From NCBI GenBank assembly GCA_973895155.1, contig OZ316891.1, positions 17,732,001 through 17,796,000 of the forward strand: 64,000 nt of DNA. The letters run 5' to 3'. This DNA is from Marsupella aquatica. Its lineage: Eukaryota > Marchantiophyta. Positions within the stretch are counted from its first letter, which is position 1. The number at the start of each line of letters is the position of its first letter. The notes under the pieces were generated by a model. That model worked only from the letters and a program-made list of their open reading frames with translations, was not told where the DNA came from and did not search any database. The translations under genes were made by a program, and so were the position numbers. Below are positions 46,873 through 55,860 of the stretch, one piece after another.

Positions 46873-47955
46873 TGTGTATACACTTAAGTATATACACTTA
46901 AGTCAAACAGGCCCCCCCTCACTCTTTTCCTTCGCGCTTTGCTTTCAGGGTTTTCCATTTCCCGGCCACGGCTGCCATCCTGCATCGGCTGCCGTGCGAC
47001 AACCTCCGCATTGCCTCGGCCACCGTGCGACTGCTTCTCGACTACATAGGGCCTCGCGCCCGTTTTCTTTTCGCCCTTTGCTGCCATTTTTTGCCTTCGT
47101 CGGCTTGCCACTCCTTTCGCGTTGGTGTGCAGGCTGTGCATAGGGCATCGTGCCTTTGCCTCGCCCATTTTCCTTCCTTCTTTTCCTTACCGTTATCAGC
47201 AATTAAAGCACTTAGATGAGGGGGAAGTGAGCGCAAGGAAAGGAGAGGGCACGAGGCCCACCAGGAAGCATTAAAGCAGGAGAGGAGGGGGAGCGAGTGT
47301 GCAAGGAGAGGGCACGAGGCCCTATGCTGCAATTAAAGGAGGGGAGGGGGAGCTCGTAGCTTCCCTTCGGAAGCTCTTAAGGTGGGGCACGAAGCCCTAT
47401 GGAGGGCTCATGCCATTAAGAGGGCCCGGTTTCTTTCGCCTCGCCCCCTTTCTGCCTCGTATTCCGCCTCTCTCTTTTCTTTTTGGCAGTCGTCTTTCCT
47501 TCCGCCTCGCAACGACTTGCATAGGGCCTCCGCAGGCTGCCTGTGCATAGGGCGCCGTGCCCAGAGTGTGTTTACACACTCGGCCAATTCCCTTGTGGCC
47601 GATTTTGCTGCCGACGCGCGCCCGGTCTCTTTTCCATCGTGCTTGCTAGTTCCCGGGTCCACATCGGGCCCGATGTATACACTTAACCGGGCCCCATGTT
47701 TATACATTTGAAAGGGCCCATGTATACACTTAAGGGGGCCCCAGGTTTACATTTTTAAGGGCCCATTTTTCCGGGTCAATCTGGCAAGCACAACACCGGC
47801 ACAATTGGAGTTTTTAAGGGTCTTTTCTTTGCCGACGGTTTTTCTGTGTGTTTACACATTCGACACATTTCTGCCTCACATCGTTTGTTTCCTTTGTGGG
47901 TTTTATTTCCTAGCCTTGGGGCTGCCATTTCTTTTTCTTGTCAGTTTCTTTCCCA
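46873..47955 (+). mobile_element. Candidate 5' LTR and leader of the gypsy element
   Basis: The block starts TGTGTATACACTTAAG and could end ...TTTCTTTCCCA at 47955, followed after one base by TGGCACCCAGGTGAGC, a possible tRNA primer site. TATACACTTAA motifs recur at 46877, 46889, 47684 and about 47723. GC-rich stretches with repeated GCATAGGGC and GGGCCC words fill the middle. With no second LTR to compare, both ends are guesses from the TG...CA rule. Confidence 0.3.
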
Positions 47956-48189
47956 TTGGCACCCAGGTGAGCATGCAGCATGTCAGCCGACGAGCCAGGA
48001 GGTAGCAGCACATCGCCACCGACACCCAGGTACCACTTATGGAGTGATCCACGACCATTGGTGCCAATTTCATTGGAGTCTCGGCAATTTTGACGACGTC
48101 CACAAACAGCAGCAGCACCCACACCACGCAATCCTTCTGCTCCATTTGGCGGTCGCTTCACCACTACTCCCAAGCCTGCTATCACTTCA

Positions 48190-49533
48190 TTGCCATTTAC
48201 CCCATCTGCATCCGTGGTTGTTCTTGCTTCACCGACATACAGCATGGACGCCAGCCACTCATCTGGCCGCATTGAACGCTTTAGCGGGCGGCCAGGCACT
48301 GTTTCTTTGCGTGAGTTCAAATCCACTTTCTACACTATCGTTTACAAATTGGAGTTGAAGTATGGCAGCAATTTCACAAATGCTTTTGCATTTAAGCAGC
48401 TAGCCAGGTATGTGCACCACGAGGCTTTGGATGTGTATGAGCAGCACTCTCAACGGCTGCTTGCTCTCACACAATTGCCTAACCCTGCCTATGCCACTGC
48501 AATTGCGGCTGCCTCACAACTGGCATTATAGAATGCCATTGCAGCCCATGCTGCTGCTCCTGCCACTTCCCCTCCTACTCCAGTTCCCACCACTGCACCA
48601 GTTACTCCCACTGTCTTGGCACAGGCTACATCAGGCATTTCTCCCACCATTGATTCTCCTGCCTTTGCTGATCCAGTGGCTGAGTTTTTCCAGGTTCTTG
48701 AATTGGAATTCCCAATCAAGAGTGCTGATAAAATCATGCAGTTGGCCACCTTTGTGAGGCAACGCGATGAAACATTAAAGATGATGTATCGCCGGCTTCT
48801 CAAGATGAAGGAGGACACCCAGAGCATCACTGACCTGGAAGCTGCTCATCGCTATCTTCGCGCATTGGAGGGCACACCAGCTCTCCATTCGCAAGTGTTG
48901 CAGCAAGTATTCTCAGAGTTTGGAGACAACTACACCTTGCTCAATGTCTATGACACTGCTGAGAAACTTGAATTGGCCCATGCACATTATGAGGCCAGTA
49001 TTGCGCATCCACCGCGATCCAGGTACCAGGCTGTTGCCCCTACACTGACCACCCCTTCCCGTGTGCCATAGTATGGTTCCAAGACCAAGCCAGCACATGC
49101 TGCTATCATGCTGCCATCTTGCAACTACTGTGGTAACCCTAATCACAAGGCTAATGAATGTGATATTGTTGTTGAGGACCTGTCTTGTGATTTTTGCGGG
49201 AAAGTGGGCCACTTGGAGGCAGTTTGTTTTGCCAAATTCCCCGAGAGGAAGCAACTACGACAGTAGGCCACTCATCTTGCTCTTGTTTCCACTCCCCCAC
49301 CAGCTAGGAGGGCTCCTACTGCATCAACTGATCCTCCTTCCAGTGGCAAAGCATCCAGTGCCAACAAATCGCCCAAGCAGCAACAGAAGCAACCAGCTCA
49401 GAAGGAGGCTCACAACGCACAGGCAACTCAACTCCAGTCTCTGACTCATGAGGTTGAGTCCCTACGTGCCCAACTTGCCAACATCAAAGGCAAGTCAACT
49501 GCCTCTACTGGTCCTTCTCAACCGGCTGGTCAC
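48190..49533 (+). pseudogene. gag: gypsy gag with two CCHC zinc knuckles, three amber stops
   Basis: The capsid/nucleocapsid precursor that packages element RNA. One frame runs from 48190 (a likely start is the Met at 48244, MDASHSSGRIERFSGRPG). The capsid-like part contains QRDETLKMMYRRLLKMK and EFGDNYTLLNVYDTAEKLEL. Two knuckles follow, CNYCGNPNHKANEC and CDFCGKVGHLEAVC, both CX2CX4HX4C. A Gln/Lys/Ala-rich linker with a coiled-coil-like LTHEVESLRAQLANIK segment follows. TAG codons interrupt at 48529, 49069 and 49264. In each case the flanking sequence would read naturally with Gln. The same frame continues directly into the protease region. Confidence 0.85.
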
Positions 49534-51045
49534 GTGCAACCCATCCCTGGCCCAGGCACCACTGACAGTTCAGCACCTCTACCCTGCTCTTTCTATGGCT
49601 TGCCATTTGATGCTCATATGGGTGAGTGTGTGCTGTCCTCTGCTCCACAGCCTGGCCTTACAGCAGAATTTTCAGATTCATTCTGCCCTTCTTATTTTGC
49701 TTACCAGCAGGCCAGTGCTGCCTCCCGTATTGCTCCCACACGCCGCATTGTACAGGCTGATGGTCTTGCTGTCGGTCCTATGACTAGAGCCAGGGGAGCT
49801 TGGGCTATCATGCCCCAATCTTTTCAGCCACTCACACTTGCTGAAGAGCCCACCTTGTTGGCGAGGGGGGAGGGAGCTACAGCTACATCCATTCCACCAC
49901 CAGGTGCTGCTGACATTTCACAGGGAGTTGTTTCTCCTGAGCTGCTTGAGCATTTCACCTTCGGTATGGCACAAAGGATTCTTACAACTCCACTTTTCAG
50001 TTGCCATGATTTACAGCTGGATGCTAGAGCTGTCATCAGAGCGCTAGAGGGTTCATTGCATTCTTCATCAGCCCCTGTGACACCGGTTTTGGAGGTCCAA
50101 TCTCATGTACATAGTGGACCTTCTTCTTCTCCATTACATGTTTCCACTGGTTTGGCTGCCCCAGTACCGATTGCTGCTGATTGTGTGACCAGAGCTACAC
50201 TTGATTCTGGTCATGCTGCTCCATCTTTCCAGGCTATGTTGTTGAGTGGAAAGACCGTGGATACTAACTCCCTTCACAAGGTACCTCATCATTTGCCGAG
50301 AGTGGTGCCTAGTGATAGGACTTCAGTTTCCACCACCATTGCCATTGTTGACAACAAGAATTCAGTGGTCAAGTTGGAGGGTCACACTCCTCAGGTGGTC
50401 ATGCTAGACACAGGTGCTCAACCAGTGATATTGGGCATTCAGTTTGCCAAGAAGATGGGACTGTTGACTGATCATTTACAGCAATCCAGGTGGCACATTC
50501 GGACTACTAGTGGCACTGTGGAGGATGTGCTGGGTGAGAGTTCTACTTTACTCACTCTCACTTTTAATGGAGGTACAGATCAGGAATTGCATTTCCCAGT
50601 CAGATGTTTGGTTACCAATGCCACTACGTATGATGTGCTCATTGGCCAGGAGGCTTTGTTCCCACCAGGTTTTACCATTGACAATTGGCATGAGCATGCA
50701 TACTACAGAGTTGATTGGCATACGGATGGCTCACACTTGGGCTACATTGCACTTGATTTGCATGGTGCCCATACACCTATGGCTCACCACTATGTGTTGA
50801 AAGCAGTGCACACAGCTACCTATGTCAACCACCCATTGCAGGATTGGATTGAGGAGGATGATGATGAGGTGGCTACTACACATGCTGCTGCACGTATAGC
50901 AGCACTTTCCAGCAACGTGGATCATCAACCAGAGGTGGTACAACGGCTCCAAGCAGCCCATGGACCTTTGGTGGCTGCATTGCGCAAATTTGAGGATCTA
51001 GGGCAGCACAATGGCCAACCAATAGCCCCAATCTTGAGCGCACCA
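49534..51045 (+). CDS. gypsy linker and aspartic protease region
   Basis: The open frame continues from gag. The protease module lies at about 50320-50700, with the active-site triad in VVMLDTGAQPVILG (DTG at 50407-50415). A flap-like TSGTVEDVLGESST follows, and then the closing YDVLIGQEALF, which is the ILG/LIG-type end of retropepsins. Upstream is a Pro/Ser/Ala-rich linker. Downstream (50760-51040) comes an acidic spacer, EEDDDEVATTHAAARIAALS, which leads straight into methyltransferase motif I without a stop. Confidence 0.85.
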
Positions 51046-52030
51046 GTTACATGGACTCCTCCTTCAGATGGCCTTACATTGCTTGAGTTTTTTGGTGGCA
51101 TTTCTACAGGCCTGGAAGCTCTCCTACAGTCTGGCATGGTGGTGAAGCAGTACATCTATGTGGATATTGATCCAGGTGCAAGGCAAGTGTCTGAATCCCG
51201 TCTGCTGGAATTTTCAGAGCGATTTCCCCAGCAGTTTCCACATAGTGCATGGAAGTTTGCATTCTTTCTTTCCTCCAGATATCCAGCTTGTCCAGCACCG
51301 ACATTTAACCCTTCTTGGCTCCCTTGATTTGATCATAGCTGGTTGGGAATGCCAAGGGTTTTCAGCTGTTGGTCACGGTGCTGGACTGCATGATTCTCGT
51401 TCTGGCCTTTTCACAGCATTGGTTCAGATTCTCACCTGGGCTCAATCCCTTCATCCTGCTGTTGGTTATATCATTGAGAATACTCCATCTCAGTTTGACC
51501 AGCGTCCACAGGTCAAAGAGGATTTCAGTGTGGTCCAGCACTACTTGGGACCACCCCTTCTCATTGATGCAGTGCACTGTGGTTCTTATGCACATTGTCT
51601 TCGTAACTTTTGGACTAACCTTGCACCACCTTCCTTGTTGGAGTTAGCTCTTCACCACACATCCAGGGACACTAACCTCACAGTGGACCAGATTTTGGAT
51701 CCTGACAGCTCTTGCCAACCAGTTACACGGCAAGAGCCAGCACCTTGGTATCCAGCCAATACCATTGGACAGCCCCGTGCTTCTTGGCCTACATTTGTAT
51801 CCTTTCCAGGTGCACATGCCTTTCAGGGTGATGGTCCTGGCCTGGTTTATCGACATTCTACCGGTACTTGGGATGAACCTAGTCCCGAGGAGAGAGAACG
51901 GGCTATGGGCTTCCAATCCGGTACTACAGGCCACACCCACATCACCAGGCTGGTCAGGAATGCTTTACTTGGCAGGGTAATGGATCTTAATGCTCTCACT
52001 TGGCTTCTGGTCACTTGCATCCTTTTTTAG
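51046..52030 (+). pseudogene. C5 cytosine DNA methyltransferase domain inside the retroelement (DNMT3/DRM-like), +1 frameshift
   Basis: Transfers a methyl group from SAM to C5 of cytosine in DNA. Motif I is LTLLEFFGGISTGLEALLQS, followed by YIYVDIDPGARQV (SAM binding). The frame then shifts by +1 somewhere in 51236-51275. In the next frame come DLIIAGWECQGFSAVG with the catalytic Cys at 51350-51352 (motif IV), D-S-RSGLF, then YIIENTPSQF (motif VI, ENT for ENV). LLIDAVHCGSYAHCLRNFWT follows, like DNMT3 and DRM motif VIII with its FWgN. EPSPEERERAMGFQSGTT and LLGRVMDLNALTWLL give motifs IX-X. Motif IV has Glu where Pro is normal. The expected Arg before LRNFW is Cys, a CGT-to-TGT change. The frame ends in TAG at 52028 but continues open behind it. 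Retrotransposon-borne methyltransferases have been reported in a dinoflagellate and in the charophyte Klebsormidium (from memory). Confidence 0.92.
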
Positions 52031-52408
52031 ATGTACATTCATCCAGCATCTGGAGTTCCCGCTCTACCACTCCATGGTGCTGCTACATGGCATCCAGACC
52101 AGGTGCACTTACCTCTATTCAACACTCACCACTTCAGTCCAAGTGTTGGGGGGGAGGAGGTCCCTTGTAATGTGGCTGACATTATTTCTGAGTTTCATGG
52201 TGTGGATCAGACTAGAGCAACAAGTACAACAGGCCTTGGAGAGGCCTCATCACCTTATCAGCAGCATGCTAGCAGCGTGGACAGTGGAGAGGCTGGCACT
52301 TCTGGCTCTTCAAGCACGAGTACATCAGGTCCTATTCATAGTGTTGCCAACTACACATTCATCATGGGCAACCACCTGAGTAAAAGATAGAAGGACCAGC
52401 TGCTGAAT
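52031..52408 (+). pseudogene. Linker between methyltransferase and reverse transcriptase, bounded by two amber codons
   Basis: This is the same frame as the methyltransferase C-terminus and the RT. It is Ser/Thr/Gly-rich after about residue 70 (GEAGTSGSSSTSTSGP), typical of a flexible interdomain linker. TAG codons stand at 52028 and 52388; otherwise the frame is open from 51290 to 55138. This supports an ancestral polyprotein in which the methyltransferase was fused N-terminal to RT. Confidence 0.7.
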
Positions 52409-55141
52409 TTGCTCCTCAAGCATGAGAACGTGTTTGCTTTCTCTATGAAGGACTTGGGTAAGTGCAAGACTATGCAGTTCTCCATTGAGTTGGCTGACGA
52501 AACACCTATCTTCAGGCGGAGACACCGTTTGAGTAAGCATGAGTGGCAGCTGGTGGATGAGAGGTGCCAAGAGCTCTATGAAGCTGGTCTTATTCAGCCA
52601 TCTACATCAGATTTTGCGGCAGCTACAGTGATGCCAGCAAAGAAGGATTCCAGTGGATTGTGGACAGAGAAGCGCATGTGTGGGGACTACAGGCCATTGA
52701 ACCTGATCACACCCCAGGACAGGTTCCCCATGCCACGGCCAGAGGAGCTATTTGACAACATTGGAGACTCAGACATCTTCACTCTTGTGGATCTAAGGCA
52801 AGGCTTTAACCAGATTTTGCTGCTTGCAAAGGACCGCAAGAAAACAGCTTTCCATGGCAGTAACCAACTATGGGAGTGGTTGGTGATGCCATTTGGCTTG
52901 AAGAATGCGCCCATATTCTTTCAAAGAGTCATGGACCAGGTTCTTCAAGGTGCTGAGTTTTTGAAATGCTACATTGATGATGTGTTGGTCCATAGCAAAG
53001 GATTTGACCAGCATCTACTTGACCTTGAGGAGCTATTCATGAGGCTTAAGAAGGTGAACCTAAAGATACACCCCAAGAAGTGTGAATTTGCTGTCAGATC
53101 AGTAGTATACCTTGGGCACCGCATTCTTCCAAATGGAACCATGGCTCACTGGGCCAAGGTGGTATCCATCTTGGAAATGCCCACTCCTACCGATGTTCAC
53201 ACTTTGAGGAGTTTTATTGGGTTGTGCAATTACTACCGGATCTACATCAAAGATTTCAGCACCATTGCACACCCATTGTATGCTTTGTTGAAAAAGAATG
53301 TGACTTGGACATGGAGTACAGATGCTGAGGCAGCATTTGCCACTTTGAAGGAGAAGTTCTCAGAATACCCGGTGCTGAGAAGACCTGATTTCAACAAGGT
53401 CTTTGTGCTACACACAGATTGGAGTGCCCTTGGGATTGGTGCCATTCTGGGCCAGCATGATGAGGAAGGTAAAGAGTACGTCATTGCCTATGCATCCAGG
53501 AGCAACAATCAGGCAGAGAGTCATTATTCTTTGTATGAGGGTGAATGCCTTGCTGTTGTGTGGGTTGTCATACATTACATGCCCTACCTCTATGGGACCA
53601 GGTTTGTCCTCTACACCGACCACCAGCCCTTGAAGTGGTTGATGACCAATGACAAGCTTACTGGCAAGCTTGCTCGTTGGGCGCTCATACTCCAGGAGTA
53701 TGACTTTGAGGTAATTCATAGGCCTGGTGTGACACATCAGAATGCTGACACTATGTCCCGTAGCCCTTTGATTACCTCTGATGATTCCTCAGATGCACGG
53801 CAGGATTTTGACCAGGTTTCCATCCTGCCTACATTTCATGCATCTACCTATCTTGCTTTGCTGCCATGCTATATTGTTGACCAACCTGTGGTGGACATAT
53901 GGGAGGACAGCGACACTCTGAGATTTCTGCAGCATGGGGAGTACCCCACCCATGTTACTACTGCCCAGAGAGACCGAATTCAGCAAAGGTCCAAGCGCTA
54001 CTTGTGGAAGGGAGATCATCTTGTGCGCTGCCTGCCAGACAGGGAAGTGGTGGTTCCACCCATTCATGAGAGGGTTGGCCTTATCCGTAAGGTACATTCT
54101 GAGCTTGGTCATTTTGGTGTTAAGAGGACTTATAGCCTCTTGGTCCCCCATTATCATTGGAGAGGCATGCATGGCCAGGTTCGAGATGTTATTGCCCGGT
54201 GTGAGCAGTGTGATAGGGTAAGGACTTCTTTCACATCTCGGCAACCCACACTTCATCCACTCCCTATTCAGGGCATGTTTTATCGTTGGTCATGTGATTT
54301 GGCTGGAGAATTACCCCTCACATCTCGGGGTAATCTCTACATCATGATCATGATAGAGCATTTCTCCAAGTGGATAGAACTTGTGGCATTGCCGGATAAG
54401 ACCTCTCGTAGCACCAGCCAGACATTCCTGCAACAAGTTCTCAGCCGCTTTGGAGCTTGTGCAGAATGTCTCACTGACCAAGGATCAGAGTTCAGAGGAG
54501 AGTTCCAGGAGCTGCTTGATCAGGCCCTCATTGATCATCGCCGAACGTCACGAGATCACCCACAAGCAGATGGCTTGGCAGAGCGCATGGTTCAGACATG
54601 CAAGAAGGGTCTCCGGAAGATTTGCCTCACCAAAAACAAGGAGAATTGGGACCTGGCCTTACCCTACATTGCCATGGGGTATAGGATGTCCAGACATGCA
54701 TCACTGTCTAACTTTTCTCCCTACTTCTTGTTGTTTGGTCGTCACCCAGTTCCACCTTCTGCTATTGCTGCTCACATGCTTCAGGTGGTGGACTTGGATT
54801 CAGCTGTGACTTGGTCTGATGTGATCTCTGAGAGGGCTGCCCTATTCAGGAGAGTTATGCCCATGGCCATGGAGAATTTGGCCATTGCACAGCACAGGGA
54901 CACATTGCGTTATGCCCACACACGAGGGGGCACTTTTCAGCCCAAGGTCAGGAAGTTTGATGTGGGAGATTTTGTGTACTTGCAGCGGCAAGCTAACGAC
55001 ACCCTGGACACCTCTACCAGTCGTACAATTCTCAGGGTTAAAGCTATTCGACCGTCTGGAGTGCTAGAGTTACAAGGGGCAGATGGGCGCACAATTGCTG
55101 ACAATGCCAAAATTGCGCCCCTTGTCATCTGCCTAACCTAG
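52409..55141 (+). CDS. pol: gypsy pol: reverse transcriptase, RNase H, integrase
   Basis: An intact frame of 910 residues from the first Met; the true N-terminus lies upstream. The RT has MCGDYRPLNLIT, DLRQGFNQI, MPFGLKNAP and the catalytic YIDDVLVHS. RNase H follows with LHTDWSALGIGAIL, YEGECLAVVW and LYTDHQPLKWL. The integrase zinc-binding module is HSELGHFGVKRTYSLL...RCEQCDRV. The core acids are in SCDLAGELPL, LTDQGSEF and GLAERMVQTC, with 34 residues between the second Asp and the Glu. A C-terminal GPY/F-like module (VRKFDVGDFVYLQ...ILRVKAIRPSGVLEL) closes the protein. No chromodomain follows. The stop TAG at 55139-55141 overlaps the -1-frame PHD segment. Confidence 0.97.
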   Translation: MLLKHENVFAFSMKDLGKCKTMQFSIELADETPIFRRRHRLSKHEWQLVDERCQELYEAGLIQPSTSDFAAATVMPAKKDSSGLWTEKRMCGDYRPLNLITPQDRFPMPRPEELFDNIGDSDIFTLVDLRQGFNQILLLAKDRKKTAFHGSNQLWEWLVMPFGLKNAPIFFQRVMDQVLQGAEFLKCYIDDVLVHSKGFDQHLLDLEELFMRLKKVNLKIHPKKCEFAVRSVVYLGHRILPNGTMAHWAKVVSILEMPTPTDVHTLRSFIGLCNYYRIYIKDFSTIAHPLYALLKKNVTWTWSTDAEAAFATLKEKFSEYPVLRRPDFNKVFVLHTDWSALGIGAILGQHDEEGKEYVIAYASRSNNQAESHYSLYEGECLAVVWVVIHYMPYLYGTRFVLYTDHQPLKWLMTNDKLTGKLARWALILQEYDFEVIHRPGVTHQNADTMSRSPLITSDDSSDARQDFDQVSILPTFHASTYLALLPCYIVDQPVVDIWEDSDTLRFLQHGEYPTHVTTAQRDRIQQRSKRYLWKGDHLVRCLPDREVVVPPIHERVGLIRKVHSELGHFGVKRTYSLLVPHYHWRGMHGQVRDVIARCEQCDRVRTSFTSRQPTLHPLPIQGMFYRWSCDLAGELPLTSRGNLYIMIMIEHFSKWIELVALPDKTSRSTSQTFLQQVLSRFGACAECLTDQGSEFRGEFQELLDQALIDHRRTSRDHPQADGLAERMVQTCKKGLRKICLTKNKENWDLALPYIAMGYRMSRHASLSNFSPYFLLFGRHPVPPSAIAAHMLQVVDLDSAVTWSDVISERAALFRRVMPMAMENLAIAQHRDTLRYAHTRGGTFQPKVRKFDVGDFVYLQRQANDTLDTSTSRTILRVKAIRPSGVLELQGADGRTIADNAKIAPLVICLT

Positions 55142-55314
55142 ATCCCACCATTGTGACTTCTACTTGGATTCCACCTGTGGACTACCCTTGCAAGGCGTGT
55201 TTGCGAATTGATGATGCTGACCAGATGCTGTTGTGTGACAATTGCAATGGAGGGTACCATCTCCACTACGTACATACCACTTCATTTGTTTTTTCTTGGC
55301 ACTTGGGAATGTGA
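55141..55314 (+). pseudogene. PHD-finger segment in the -1 frame at the end of pol
   Basis: Reading one base back at the pol stop gives an open frame of 57 residues. It contains YPCKACLRIDDADQMLLCDN followed by C-N-GGYHLHY, the first two thirds of a C4HC3 PHD finger (CxxC...mLLCDxC..gyHl.C). The Cys after HL is Tyr here (TGC to TAC). The W-x-C-x-x-C end is missing before a TGA at 55312. PHD fingers read histone H3 tails. In a gypsy integrase the same position is usually occupied by a chromodomain that guides integration, so a targeting role is a reasonable inference. Whether expression was by -1 shift or a fused frame cannot be told. Confidence 0.72.
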
Positions 55315-55489
55315 TTGGACTTTTTCTATGCATGTTGGTTGCTAGCAGCTTGCACATATGCATTGCCGGTGACTTGTATGTTTTCGATACACTATGGCTA
55401 CGATACTATATGTCACGACAAAGTTGACGGCTTGTCGGGCACATAAAACCGTCAAATGACGGCCCCAAAACGGCCAGTTTGACGTATAT
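55315..55489. other. Sequence after the retroelement PHD segment
   Basis: No gene or LTR start recognised. It contains GACGGCTTGTC...CCGTCAAATGACGG-type words that recur just downstream of the C-rich block (TTGGCCAGTTTGACGGGTG). Confidence 0.4.
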
Positions 55490-55860
55490 TCGTTGATATT
55501 CCCCTGGACTCCCGACCCGGCCAGACTCCCAGCCCGACCCGGCTCCCGACCCAGCTCCTGACCCGCCTGGACCCCGGCCTGGACCCCACCCAAACCCGGC
55601 CCTGACCCGGCATCCTGAACCCCTCCCGAACTCCTCCTGAATTCCTCCCCGGCCTCCCAAACCCCTCCCAAACTCCTTTCCGGCCTCCCAAACTCCTCCC
55701 AAACTCGGCCAGACCGGGCTCCCCAAATCCCTCCCAGGCCTTTTGAACCCATCCCAAACCTCTCCCAAACCCCTTAAACACCCGGCCCGGGCCAGCCCGG
55801 GTCGACCTCACACCCGGGCCGACCCCAACTCCGGAAGACTGGGCGACCGGGTTGACAGGT
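55490..55860. repeat. C-rich low-complexity block, G-quadruplex-capable on the minus strand
   Basis: About 370 bp of degenerate CCCGACCCGG, CCTCCCAAA and CCCCTCCCAAACTCC units, strongly strand-asymmetric. On the minus strand 55669-55647 has four G runs with loops of 1, 3 and 5 bases, a textbook quadruplex pattern. The long minus-strand frames here are Gly/Arg low complexity caused by the composition, not genes. A GGCCAGTTTGACG word flanks the block on both sides (55469 and 55882). Confidence 0.8.

Larger units (their letters stand above)
46873..55314 (+). mobile_element. Ty3/gypsy LTR retrotransposon carrying a cytosine DNA methyltransferase and a PHD finger
   Basis: Order on the plus strand: gag (from about 48190), two CCHC knuckles, aspartic protease, C5 DNA methyltransferase, reverse transcriptase, RNase H, integrase, then a PHD finger in the -1 frame. 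RT before integrase gives the Ty3/gypsy class. The gag-protease-methyltransferase start is in one frame, and a +1 shift around 51236-51275 moves the rest to the next frame up to the pol stop. There is no chromodomain after integrase. A 5' LTR can only be suggested (46873-47955). No 3' LTR is in the window, so the element is truncated or rearranged at its 3' end. Five in-frame TAG codons and one frameshift make it non-functional as it stands, but the 910-residue RT-RNase H-integrase frame is intact. Confidence 0.95.

Noticed and set aside
47846-48358. 170-residue plus-strand frame before gag
   Set aside because: It overlaps the gag start in another frame and is His/Pro/Leu low complexity. The gag frame has family motifs and this one does not.
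51158-51290. Programmed +1 frameshift inside the methyltransferase
   Set aside because: It falls between motifs of a single catalytic domain, where programmed shifts are not expected, and other lesions show the copy is decayed. A simple indel is more likely.
48529-52390. Alternative genetic code with TAG as glutamine
   Set aside because: The intact PTP1 gene ends with TAG at the family-typical length, and the pol frame also ends in TAG. The TAG-rich frames are confined to transposons, so decay is the simpler explanation.
55342-55811. Overlapping Gly/Arg-rich minus-strand frames
   Set aside because: They arise from the C-rich low-complexity DNA; three frames are open at once, which is compositional.
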